Shown here in pieces: positions 1-6,291 of a DNA stretch of 18,600 nt. The notes under the pieces are model-generated. The model saw only the letters and a list, made by a program, of their open reading frames with translations. It ran no database searches and was not told where the DNA came from. The stretch covers positions 1-18,600 of the forward strand of contig CAZAFM010000046.1 in assembly GCA_964484395.1 (NCBI GenBank). Reading direction: 5' to 3'. The DNA is from CAZAFM01 sp964484395. Lineage in GTDB: Bacteria > Campylobacterota > Campylobacteria > Campylobacterales > CAZAFM01. Numbering within the stretch: the stretch's first letter is position 1; each line of letters begins with the position of its first letter. A program made the position numbers and the translations under genes.

Positions 1-200
1 CCACCACCAATTACTACAACTCTACCACTAACTGCAGCTTTTGCTTTTGTAGCAGCCTCAGCTTCTTGTGTAGCGCCGGCCATCATCATAGCAGCACCAC
101 CAATACCTGCTAGTTTCAATACATCTCTCCTAGATGCACCACTCTTCTTAATCTCTTCTCTTGCCTGCTCTACAACCATATCAAGCTCTTTATTCTGCAT
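1..200 (-). CDS. Tat-exported FAD/NAD(P)-binding oxidoreductase, N-terminal part (flavocytochrome c / sulfide-quinone reductase-like)
   Basis: Only the first 66 codons are in the window; the gene runs off the left edge. A Tat signal is visible: after a charged N-region comes SRRDVLK (residues 23-29), then a Gly/Ala/Met-rich hydrophobic stretch and an Ala-rich region with a plausible cleavage site near residue 50. Immediately after it, VVVIGGG (from residue 61) is the first strand and glycine loop of a Rossmann dinucleotide-binding fold. A Tat leader ahead of an FAD Rossmann fold is the arrangement of the periplasmic sulfide dehydrogenase flavoprotein (FccB) and related sulfide-quinone reductase-like proteins of sulfur-oxidising Campylobacterota. 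The exact substrate is inference because the catalytic cysteines lie outside the window. The ATG is supported by AGGAG (208-212) seven bases upstream. Other Tat-exported flavoproteins remain possible. Confidence 0.72.
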   Translation of the reverse strand, partial: MQNKELDMVVEQAREEIKKSGASRRDVLKLAGIGGAAMMMAGATQEAEAATKAKAAVSGRVVVIGG

Positions 201-224
201 TAAGCTTCTCCTATCTTTAATTTT

Positions 225-240
225 CGAATTAAGAATAGCA
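225..240 (-). promoter_or_regulatory. Putative extended -10 promoter for the Tat flavoprotein gene
   Basis: On the minus strand TGC-TATTCT (232-240) is an extended -10 element. It would place the transcription start near 225, giving a leader of about 25 bases that contains the AGGAG ribosome site. No consensus -35 is visible, which is usual for sigma-70 promoters of Campylobacterota. The spacing is good but the motif is short and the region very AT-rich. Confidence 0.35.
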
Positions 241-303
241 GAAAATATTTAACTTAAACCTTAAGAAATATTTGTTTTTGTAATAAATTGAAAAAACTTT
301 GTA

Positions 304-335
304 TAAAAAATTAAAATAATATTTTTGATATTATT
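304..335 (-). terminator. Possible AT-only intrinsic terminator overlapping the end of recJ
   Basis: Read on the minus strand, AATAATAT (328-335) and ATATTATT (315-322) can form an 8-bp stem with a five-base loop. This is followed by a T-rich tail (TTAATTTTTT, ending near 305). The hairpin covers the last codons of recJ and the tail contains its stop codon. With no G-C pairs the stem is weak, so this is only a candidate. The 110-base gap to the flavoprotein gene holds nothing else but that gene's promoter and ribosome site. Confidence 0.3.
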
Positions 336-1876
336 ATTTTAGGTTCGAGCCTTTTATTGTAGTAATTCCCGCTCACATCGTAGATGAGAGATATCTCATC
401 TCCCTCTTTGTAGCTTAAGTTTTCAGCATTAAAAAGAAAAGTTTTAATTTTTTTAAAATTTTGGCTTAGTTCCAAAATGTAACTTCTGCCATCTTTCCCT
501 ATTTTTCTAATGGATTCTACTACAGCCTTTGAAGAGAAAAACTTAAGCTTAGGATTGCCCTCTCCATAAGGCTCATAGTTTTGCAAAATCTTAACCAGTT
601 CTAAGTCAACCATATCAAGCCCTATCTCAAAATCAGCTCCAATCTCAACACCATCATCTATATATACTACAGCTTCTTCTAGCTTTTTTGCAAAACTTTC
701 TAATCTAGCCTCTTTTAAGGATAATCCAGCAGCTTTTGTATGACCTCCAAATTTTAAAAGTTCATCTTTTAAACTATGGACAGTTTTAAATATATCTACC
801 CTACCACAACTCCTGGCACTACCCTTTGCTATACCATTTTCAAGAGCAAAAACAAATGATGGCTTATCAAACTTTTGGGTTAAGAAAGACGAGACTATCC
901 CTACAACACCCTCATGCCAACCCTCTTTATAAGCAACTATAAAAGAGTGGCTTGGGTTATGAAATCCAATGGCCTCTTGTAGTATAGAATTTTGCATCTC
1001 TTTTCTTTTTGAATTATGCTTTTTAAGCTCCAAAAAGTATCTTTTAGCATCAGAGACTGTTTTTGAAGAGAGAAAGTTAAAAGAGCACATAGCACTATCT
1101 AGCCTACCTGAGCTATTTAGAAGAGGGATAAGTAAAAATGACAGGTCTTCATAGCCAAACTCATCTCCTACCTCATCTCTAAAAACCTCCAATGCAGCCC
1201 TTTTGGAGCTTTTTAGCGCCAAAAAGCCTTTTTGTACAGTCACCCTATTTATATCCCTCAAAGGCATTACATCAGCAATAATGGCTATACTTAATATATC
1301 AAGGAAGCTCCCAAGATGAAAGCTTGAGCTAAGATGCTCTTTGATACTTGCACATAGATACCATGCTACTTGTGCTCCGCATATATCTTTATAAGGATAT
1401 GTGCATCTATCTAGTTTTGGGTTTACTATAGCAAAAGCTTCTGGTAAGCTCTCCTGAGGAGTGTGATGATCTGTAATGATAAGCTCTTTTCCTAGCTCTT
1501 TTGCTCTTATAGCCGCACTAAGAGCAGCTATGCCGTTATCTACTGTAATTATCAAAGAGCCCTTTGCCCTCTCTACTACACTAGGAGTTATACCATAGCC
1601 ATCTTTTAGTCTATGCGGTATGATAAGCTCATAGTTTGCAGAGTGTGCTTCTAGAAATTCAGTTAAAACAACTGACGCCACAACCCCATCAACATCGTAG
1701 TCACCCACAACCGTGATAAGCTCAGAACTTCTAATGGCTTCTGCTACTCTTTTTGAAGCTATCTCTATGTTTGCAAAGAGGCTTGGGGGAGGAAAATCTT
1801 TTAAAGTCGTTATTTTTTGGTTCTTAAATCTACTTTCTAGAAGCTCTTTTATACTGTTTTTGTCACCTCTTTTCAA
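311..1876 (-). CDS. recJ: Single-stranded-DNA-specific 5'-3' exonuclease RecJ
   Basis: This cytoplasmic DHH-family nuclease degrades single-stranded DNA 5' to 3' in recombinational repair (RecFOR pathway) and mismatch and base-excision repair. All metal-binding DHH motifs are visible: DYDVDG (59-64), DNG (113-115), DHH (136-138) and D202 in ADVMPL. They are followed by SGRLD (256-260), KGSARS (351-356) and the DHHA1 motif GGHTKAAG (377-384). The C-terminal 120 residues fit the OB-type domain. At 521 residues it is somewhat shorter than E. coli RecJ (577), mostly at the ends. The start is a TTG with a perfect AGGAG (1885-1889) eight bases upstream; no in-frame ATG fits the conserved N-terminus. 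It lies 76 bases downstream of pyrG on the same strand and is probably cotranscribed with it. Confidence 0.96.
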   Translation of the reverse strand: MKRGDKNSIKELLESRFKNQKITTLKDFPPPSLFANIEIASKRVAEAIRSSELITVVGDYDVDGVVASVVLTEFLEAHSANYELIIPHRLKDGYGITPSVVERAKGSLIITVDNGIAALSAAIRAKELGKELIITDHHTPQESLPEAFAIVNPKLDRCTYPYKDICGAQVAWYLCASIKEHLSSSFHLGSFLDILSIAIIADVMPLRDINRVTVQKGFLALKSSKRAALEVFRDEVGDEFGYEDLSFLLIPLLNSSGRLDSAMCSFNFLSSKTVSDAKRYFLELKKHNSKRKEMQNSILQEAIGFHNPSHSFIVAYKEGWHEGVVGIVSSFLTQKFDKPSFVFALENGIAKGSARSCGRVDIFKTVHSLKDELLKFGGHTKAAGLSLKEARLESFAKKLEEAVVYIDDGVEIGADFEIGLDMVDLELVKILQNYEPYGEGNPKLKFFSSKAVVESIRKIGKDGRSYILELSQNFKKIKTFLFNAENLSYKEGDEISLIYDVSGNYYNKRLEPKIIISKILF

Positions 1877-1952
1877 CTATAAATCTCCTTTCAATAGATT
1901 ACTAGCACATCCTTAGGATTTTGTTTGTGCTTTGGAGATATGAAGGTTTCAC

Positions 1953-3593
1953 CTAAGCCTTAGAAGCCTCAAGAGATTTTTTGACAAAAGAGAGTATTAC
2001 AGGGTTTGGGTTTTGCAAGCGAGATGTAAACTCTGGATGAAACTGAACACCTACAAAAAATGGGTGATCCTTAATCTCTACAGCCTCCATAAGTCCTTCA
2101 CTCTCCCCGCTTACAATAAGTCCTTTTTTTTCAAACATATCTTTATATTTTGGATTTGCTTCAAATCTATGCCTATGTCTCTCTTTTATTGTTTGCTTGT
2201 TACCATAAGCCTCTTTTATCCTGCTTCCCTTTTTGAGGTGGCACTCATACTCACCTAACCTCATGGTTCCACCCATTTGCGATTTGTGGGTTCTTATCTG
2301 TTTTTTGCCCTCTTGGTCTATGAACTCATCTATTAAATATACAACAGGCTCTTTTGTATTTGGGTCAAACTCCATTGAGTTAGCGTCTTTTATACCCAAA
2401 ACATTTCTACTAAACTCTATGAGTGAGAGCTGCATTCCCAAGCAGATACCTAAGAATGGAACACTATTCTCTCTAGCATACTTTATAGCCTCTATCTTGC
2501 CTTCAGCTCCTCTCTCACCAAAACCACCTGCAACAAGGATACCATCTACATCATTTAAAACTTTCTCTCCGCCCTCTATCTCTATCTCCTCAGAGTCACA
2601 CCACTTTATATTTACCTTTGCATTTATGTTTGCACCTGAGTGTATGAGAGCTTCTATTAGGGACTTATAGGACTCTTTTAGTGTTAGATACTTCCCTACA
2701 AAAGCGATTGTTAGCTCATTGCTTGGAGCGATGATACGCTTTACTAGCAAATCCCACTGCTCCATATCTGGTTTTAGGCTTTTTAGGCCAAAGCGCTTTG
2801 CAACTGGATTTAAAATACCCTCTTTTAGGAGATTTAGAGGAACTTGATAGATACTTGGCGCATCTACTACCATAATAACACTATCCATATCTACATCACA
2901 GCTTAAGGAGAGCTTATTTTTTAGCTCTTTTGGGAGTGGCTTTTCACATCTAGCAACTATCATGTGAGGAGTGATACCTATTCGTCTTAGCTCTTGGACA
3001 CTGTGCTGGGTTGGTTTTGTTTTTAGCTCACCTGCAGCTTTTATAAGTGGGACTAGTGTGACATGTATGTTTATCACTCTATCAGTTGAGAGTTCATGCT
3101 TTATCTCCCTAATAGCTTCTAAAAATGGCAACCCCTCTATATCTCCAACAGTCCCACCTAACTCTACTATAAGAATATCTTTACCCTCACCTGCTAGATA
3201 GATACGGCGCTTTATCTCATTAACTATATGTGGGATTATCTGGATAGTTTCACCCAGATAGCCACCTTTTCTCTCACGCTCTATGACACTCATATAGACC
3301 TGACCTGTTGTGAAATTGTTGTTTTTACTAAGGTCAGTATCTAAAAATCTCTCATAATGCCCAATATCAAGATCAGTCTCAGCTCCATCTGAAGTGACAA
3401 AGACTTCTCCATGTTCTAACGGACTCATCGTTCCTGGGTCTACATTTAGGTATGGGTCAATCTTAAGGACGGAAACATCAATGCCTGAGTGCTTAAGAAG
3501 GGTTGCTACTGAGGCTGAAGTCACACCTTTTCCAATAGAGCTTAGCACACCGCCTGTTACAAATATATATTTTGTCTCTTTTGTCTTCCCCAT
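1953..3593 (-). CDS. pyrG: CTP synthase (glutamine-hydrolysing)
   Basis: It makes CTP from UTP, ATP and glutamine, the last step of de novo pyrimidine nucleotide synthesis, in the cytosol. At 546 residues it matches the usual length (E. coli 545). The N-terminal synthetase domain has the P-loop-like GGVLSSIGKG (14-23), KIDPYLNVDPGTMSP (44-58), GHYERF (78-83) and the GGTVGDIEG loop (146-154). The C-terminal class I glutamine amidotransferase domain has GICLGMQ (382-388) with nucleophile C384 and the H519/E521 pair in QFHPEF. The ATG is preceded by AAGGAT (3601-3606) at seven bases. It is followed by recJ and preceded by mqnA on the same strand (52-base gap), suggesting a loose housekeeping operon. 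Confidence 0.98.
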   Translation of the reverse strand: MGKTKETKYIFVTGGVLSSIGKGVTSASVATLLKHSGIDVSVLKIDPYLNVDPGTMSPLEHGEVFVTSDGAETDLDIGHYERFLDTDLSKNNNFTTGQVYMSVIERERKGGYLGETIQIIPHIVNEIKRRIYLAGEGKDILIVELGGTVGDIEGLPFLEAIREIKHELSTDRVINIHVTLVPLIKAAGELKTKPTQHSVQELRRIGITPHMIVARCEKPLPKELKNKLSLSCDVDMDSVIMVVDAPSIYQVPLNLLKEGILNPVAKRFGLKSLKPDMEQWDLLVKRIIAPSNELTIAFVGKYLTLKESYKSLIEALIHSGANINAKVNIKWCDSEEIEIEGGEKVLNDVDGILVAGGFGERGAEGKIEAIKYARENSVPFLGICLGMQLSLIEFSRNVLGIKDANSMEFDPNTKEPVVYLIDEFIDQEGKKQIRTHKSQMGGTMRLGEYECHLKKGSRIKEAYGNKQTIKERHRHRFEANPKYKDMFEKKGLIVSGESEGLMEAVEIKDHPFFVGVQFHPEFTSRLQNPNPVILSFVKKSLEASKA

Positions 3594-3645
3594 AATCCAT
3601 ATCCTTGAGTGTTTAGTGAAATTTTAACTCAAAGGGTATAAAAAT

Positions 3646-4299
3646 CTACTTCACTTTTTTTGCAAGCTTGAGATACTTTTTTAGTGCTTTTTTCTCTTTA
3701 TGCTCTATCTTGTAGCTAATCTTTGAGAGATAGAGTAGTAGCTGTTGTGGTGTTATATCCCTACTTTTTGCATATTTTTTGAGTATGTAGCTTGGGATTT
3801 TTACCCTTTTTGTTACAAACTTCTTTGCTATATCTCCATATATGTGTATATGTCTACAAGCACAAAACCTAGCAAACACAAAGGGTAATCCCTCTTTTTC
3901 CCTCCAGATTTTAGCCATATCTTGGATGTTACTACTATCTTCAAGGTATCTTTTTAGTGCTTTATCACCTATTAGCACCCTTCCTTGAAGTCCTAGTATT
4001 TTAGATAGAGCATTTGAAGTTTCTGACTCTATATCTTCACCACTCTCTTTATCTATGACTATGACACTTAGAACCTCATTTTGGGCAACTATACCAGCAT
4101 CAAAGCAGTTTTTACCACTTGATTTTATGCTTGAGATAAATCCAGCATCTACTTTTCTATGTTCTAAAAGAGTGTTAATAAATGAAGGGTAGCTCTTTTT
4201 CCACTCTGCTGAGGCTTTGAACCTTGAGTGAAATGGCTGCTTTTTTAAAAAAACATGAAACGGTAGAAGATTTAAGTAGTCGATTTTACCAAATATCAT
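3646..4299 (-). CDS. mqnA: Chorismate dehydratase MqnA-like protein (futalosine menaquinone pathway)
   Basis: MqnA dehydrates chorismate to 3-[(1-carboxyvinyl)oxy]benzoate, the entry step of the futalosine route to menaquinone used by Campylobacterota. The fold is a periplasmic-binding-protein-like domain working in the cytosol. The start GKIDYLNLLPF (residues 4-14) and DAGFISSIKSS are the family signatures. At 217 residues it is shorter than actinobacterial MqnA, as I recall for Campylobacterota. I chose the ATG at 4297-4299 because the conserved block begins three codons later. A TTG at 4345-4347 would add 16 residues unlike the family and would reach into the divergent gene's start codon. 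The Lys-rich C-terminus is unremarkable. Confidence that it is MqnA rather than a related MqnD/SBP protein is good but not complete. Confidence 0.87.
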   Translation of the reverse strand: MIFGKIDYLNLLPFHVFLKKQPFHSRFKASAEWKKSYPSFINTLLEHRKVDAGFISSIKSSGKNCFDAGIVAQNEVLSVIVIDKESGEDIESETSNALSKILGLQGRVLIGDKALKRYLEDSSNIQDMAKIWREKEGLPFVFARFCACRHIHIYGDIAKKFVTKRVKIPSYILKKYAKSRDITPQQLLLYLSKISYKIEHKEKKALKKYLKLAKKVK

Positions 4300-4330
4300 G
4301 AGTTCACTTTTGTTTGTATTTTGTAAATGT

Positions 4331-4336
4331 ATTGTA
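4331..4336 (-). promoter_or_regulatory. Putative -10 box for mqnA
   Basis: On the minus strand TACAAT would set transcription initiation near 4324 and give mqnA a leader of about 25 bases with a weak AAGTGA ribosome site. It overlaps the plus-strand -10 of the divergent glycan gene, so the two promoters would compete for polymerase. Confidence 0.4.
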
Positions 4337-4340
4337 TAAT
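4335..4340 (+). promoter_or_regulatory. -10 box giving a predicted leaderless mRNA for the first glycan gene
   Basis: A consensus TATAAT lies exactly six bases before the ATG at 4347, so normal initiation distance puts the +1 on the A of the start codon. The upstream stretch is T-rich with roughly periodic T runs (4308-4334), as in Campylobacterota sigma-70 promoters that lack a clear -35. The six bases between (CTCCCA) hold no Shine-Dalgarno site. Confidence 0.5.
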
Positions 4341-4346
4341 CTCCCA

Positions 4347-5291
4347 ATGAAAATACTACTTATTCGAAACGACAATCTAGGTGATCTCATCTGCACAACC
4401 CCAGCTATAGAGGCTCTGCGTAACAAATATCCAGATGCTAGGATAGACATAGTTGTAAACACATACAACATAGCAGGTATATACAAAAACCCCTTTGTAG
4501 ACAATATCTACTTCTACACCAAGCCCAAGCACACAAAGAGCCTAAAAGATAAAGTATCAGCCTTTTTACACAAGTCCATGATGATGATGGAGTTAGCCAG
4601 AGTCGGATATGATGTAGTAGTTGTGTTTAGGAGTGGCTATAGTAAAAGTGCTACCTTGCTAGCTAAAATCACAAAAGCCCCAAAAAAGATAGGCGTAAAA
4701 AACCCAAAAGGAAAAGACCCATTTACCGACCATATAGTGCCACAGATGGGCAAACATGAGGTAGAGTTTTGCTATGAGTGTTTAGAACCACTAGGAGTTG
4801 AAAATAGTGGTGAAAAAACGCTCATCATCCCAAAAGAGGAGCTAGGAAAGCTGTTTTTAGACTACAAAGATAGGGTTGTTTTTCATATATCTTCAAGAGT
4901 GAAGGAGAATAGACTATCTAAAGGCGCAATAGAAGAGATCATAAAAGAGCTAAAAAATCCTCTCATAACATACGAGCCAAACGACAAAGAGCTAGCAAAA
5001 TCTCTAGGAGTAGAACTAGCTAGCACTAGAAGTGTAGATGAGCTAATAGCCTTGCTTAGCCTCAGCTCATGTGTAGTCACACTAGATGGAGGAGTAGTAC
5101 ACATAGCTCCAGCACTAGGAAAACCAACTGTTGCAATCTTTGGTAAAGACAACATATCCAAGTGGTATCCATGGGGGTATAAAGAGTTTACACTTCACAC
5201 AAAAGATGAGGAGTTGGCTGAAAAAGTGGCTGAAAATTTGGTAGAATTAGAGAAGCTACAAAAATATAAAATAGTGGACAAAGGTTTTTAA
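4347..5291 (+). CDS. Glycosyltransferase family 9 (heptosyltransferase-like)
   Basis: This is a GT-B fold enzyme of the ADP-heptose:LPS heptosyltransferase family, expected at the cytoplasmic face of the inner membrane adding a sugar to lipopolysaccharide core. It has the N-terminal Rossmann start MKILLIRNDNLGD (1-13) with the family's LGD acceptor-base motif. The C-terminal donor-site segment is TLDGGVVHIAPALGKPTVAIFG (245-266), the counterpart of the usual D-T/G-G-x-x-H...PT-x-x-x-FG. At 314 residues it is near the usual 320-350. The ATG start matches the family N-terminus; TTG at 4314 would add 11 unrelated residues. It opens the plus-strand glycan locus and abuts the next ORF (TAAATG). 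The sugar specificity cannot be read from sequence. Confidence 0.85.
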   Translation: MKILLIRNDNLGDLICTTPAIEALRNKYPDARIDIVVNTYNIAGIYKNPFVDNIYFYTKPKHTKSLKDKVSAFLHKSMMMMELARVGYDVVVVFRSGYSKSATLLAKITKAPKKIGVKNPKGKDPFTDHIVPQMGKHEVEFCYECLEPLGVENSGEKTLIIPKEELGKLFLDYKDRVVFHISSRVKENRLSKGAIEEIIKELKNPLITYEPNDKELAKSLGVELASTRSVDELIALLSLSSCVVTLDGGVVHIAPALGKPTVAIFGKDNISKWYPWGYKEFTLHTKDEELAEKVAENLVELEKLQKYKIVDKGF

Positions 5292-5513
5292 ATGAATGCG
5301 ATAGAGTTTGAGGTAGATATCACAAATAGGTTTATAGAGATAAAAGAGTATGAAAAGGTTGCAAACAGACATGCAAAAGTTATACTTCTTTTTGATGCTA
5401 CTACAGAAGAGAGTAGAGAGTTGGGTAGTAAAAGATTTGAAGATTTTTTAAAAACCTCCCAAAATGTTGAAAATTTTGAGAGATTTTCCAGAGAAGAGCT
5501 AAATGAGAGATAG
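5292..5513 (+). CDS. Small protein, putative antitoxin for the adjacent PIN toxin
   Basis: This 73-residue acidic protein is rich in Glu and Lys, with a beta-like start (MNAIEFEVDIT) and a helical, charged C-terminal half. I do not recognise a named antitoxin family. The role is inferred from position: it lies directly upstream of a PIN-domain gene and overlaps it by 11 bases (ATGAGAGATAG), as in vapBC-type operons. The N-terminal half could carry DNA binding and dimerisation; the tail ending FSREELNER could block the toxin. It begins immediately after the stop of the GT9 gene with a weak AAAGG upstream, so it may be read through from the glycan promoter. Confidence 0.62.
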   Translation: MNAIEFEVDITNRFIEIKEYEKVANRHAKVILLFDATTEESRELGSKRFEDFLKTSQNVENFERFSREELNER

Positions 5514-5949
5514 TATTTTTATTGACACTAATATTTTTGTCTACGCATTCATTGAAAACAAACAGAAGAGTGAAGACCAACTAAAGCACGAACAATCAAA
5601 AGAGTTTTTGTCAAACATAAATGTCGACACTCAAGTATCGATATCAACCCAAGTTTGTAGTGAATACTATAATGCACTCTTAAAAAACAAAATAGATGAA
5701 AAAATAATAGAGAGTAGTTTAAAAACTCTGATGAAATCTGTAAATGTTTTATATATAAGCGAAGATACCATTCTAAAAACTATGGATATAAAAAGCAGAT
5801 ACAAACTCTCTTACTGGGATAGTCTTATCATATCAACAGCACTAGAAAATGCGTGTAGTATACTATACTCTGAGGATATGCAAAATGGGCTTGTGGTAGA
5901 AAATAGATTAAAAATAATAAATCCACTAGAAATTTCAAAAAGGATATGA
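5503..5949 (+). CDS. PIN-domain endoribonuclease, VapC-type toxin
   Basis: PIN-domain toxins cleave RNA (often tRNA or rRNA) using metal ions held by acidic residues. All four expected acids are visible: D8 in FIDTNIFVY, E54 in CSEYYNAL, D106 in SYWDSLI and D125 in YSEDMQNG. The length, 148 residues, is typical. The catalytic core looks intact with no frameshift, so this toxin should be active and require the small protein just upstream, whose end it overlaps by 11 bases. Target RNA is unknown. The pair sits inside a glycosyltransferase operon rather than between operons. Confidence 0.86.
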   Translation: MRDSIFIDTNIFVYAFIENKQKSEDQLKHEQSKEFLSNINVDTQVSISTQVCSEYYNALLKNKIDEKIIESSLKTLMKSVNVLYISEDTILKTMDIKSRYKLSYWDSLIISTALENACSILYSEDMQNGLVVENRLKIINPLEISKRI

Positions 5950-5951
5950 AA

Positions 5952-6227
5952 ATGCAGACACTAAAAATTGAAGTGAGTGATGAGTATGCAAGTAGGCTTG
6001 ATACACTCATTGAGCTATTTCCTAGCACTGAGCTAAAGATAGAGAGGGAGAGAAGTGTCTATAAAGAGGAGTTTTTAAAACGCTACCCCACAAAGCAGAG
6101 CTACATGGATGAGATAAAAAGGGATGTGGAGCTGTATAAAGAGGGTAAGCTAGAGACTCAATCATTAGAAGAGGCTCACAATAAAGTTTGGAAGAAAATA
6201 GAAAAGCATAAAAAACGTGAATATTAG
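5952..6227 (+). CDS. Antitoxin-like small protein (partner of a truncated RelE/ParE toxin)
   Basis: This is a 91-residue charged protein. The N-terminal strand MQTLKIEVSDEYASRLDTLIELF resembles the beta-helix start of antitoxins that accompany RelE/ParE toxins in Campylobacterota. The middle is a long, highly charged helix and the C-terminus is basic. I chose ATG 5952 because AAGGA (5940-5944) is then seven bases upstream. An ATG at 5946, overlapping the PIN gene's stop, would leave that site only one base away. The gene overlaps the next small reading frame by 11 bases, the same geometry as the antitoxin/PIN pair upstream. Family assignment is by resemblance and context only. Confidence 0.6.
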   Translation: MQTLKIEVSDEYASRLDTLIELFPSTELKIERERSVYKEEFLKRYPTKQSYMDEIKRDVELYKEGKLETQSLEEAHNKVWKKIEKHKKREY

Positions 6228-6291
6228 AACTGATATAAAGTATCAAGAACAGCTTTTTGGAATCTATAAAGAAAATATCTGGAATAAATAG
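6217..6291 (+). pseudogene. N-terminal remnant of a RelE/ParE-type toxin
   Basis: A 24-codon frame starting at GTG reads VNIRTDIKYQEQLFGIYKEN and ends at TAG. The pattern I-x(4-6)-Y-x-x-Q-L-x-x-I is the usual first strand and helix of RelE/ParE toxins, which are normally about 85-100 residues. It overlaps the preceding antitoxin-like gene as an intact toxin would. The rest of the toxin, including the catalytic C-terminal strands, is absent; the frame stops in the start codon of the next GT9 gene (TAGTG). I read this as a toxin whose 3' part was deleted. A chance short frame cannot be excluded. Confidence 0.45.

Noticed and set aside
1911..1960. Imperfect inverted repeat (CTTAGG ... CCTAAG and AGGT-TTC-ACCT) in the pyrG-recJ spacer, as a terminator or attenuator
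   Set aside because: The stems are only 4-6 bp, the longer one with a 34-base loop, and no U tract follows. Too weak to call.
969..3627. Plus-strand open frames of 60-145 codons opposite recJ and pyrG
   Set aside because: They are antisense to strongly conserved genes, lack ribosome sites and show no recognisable protein pattern; they are frame shadows.
4300..4347. Longer MqnA starting at TTG 4347
   Set aside because: The 16 extra residues do not resemble the family, which begins at the ATG with the conserved GKIDYLNLLPF block. The longer form would also overlap both promoters.
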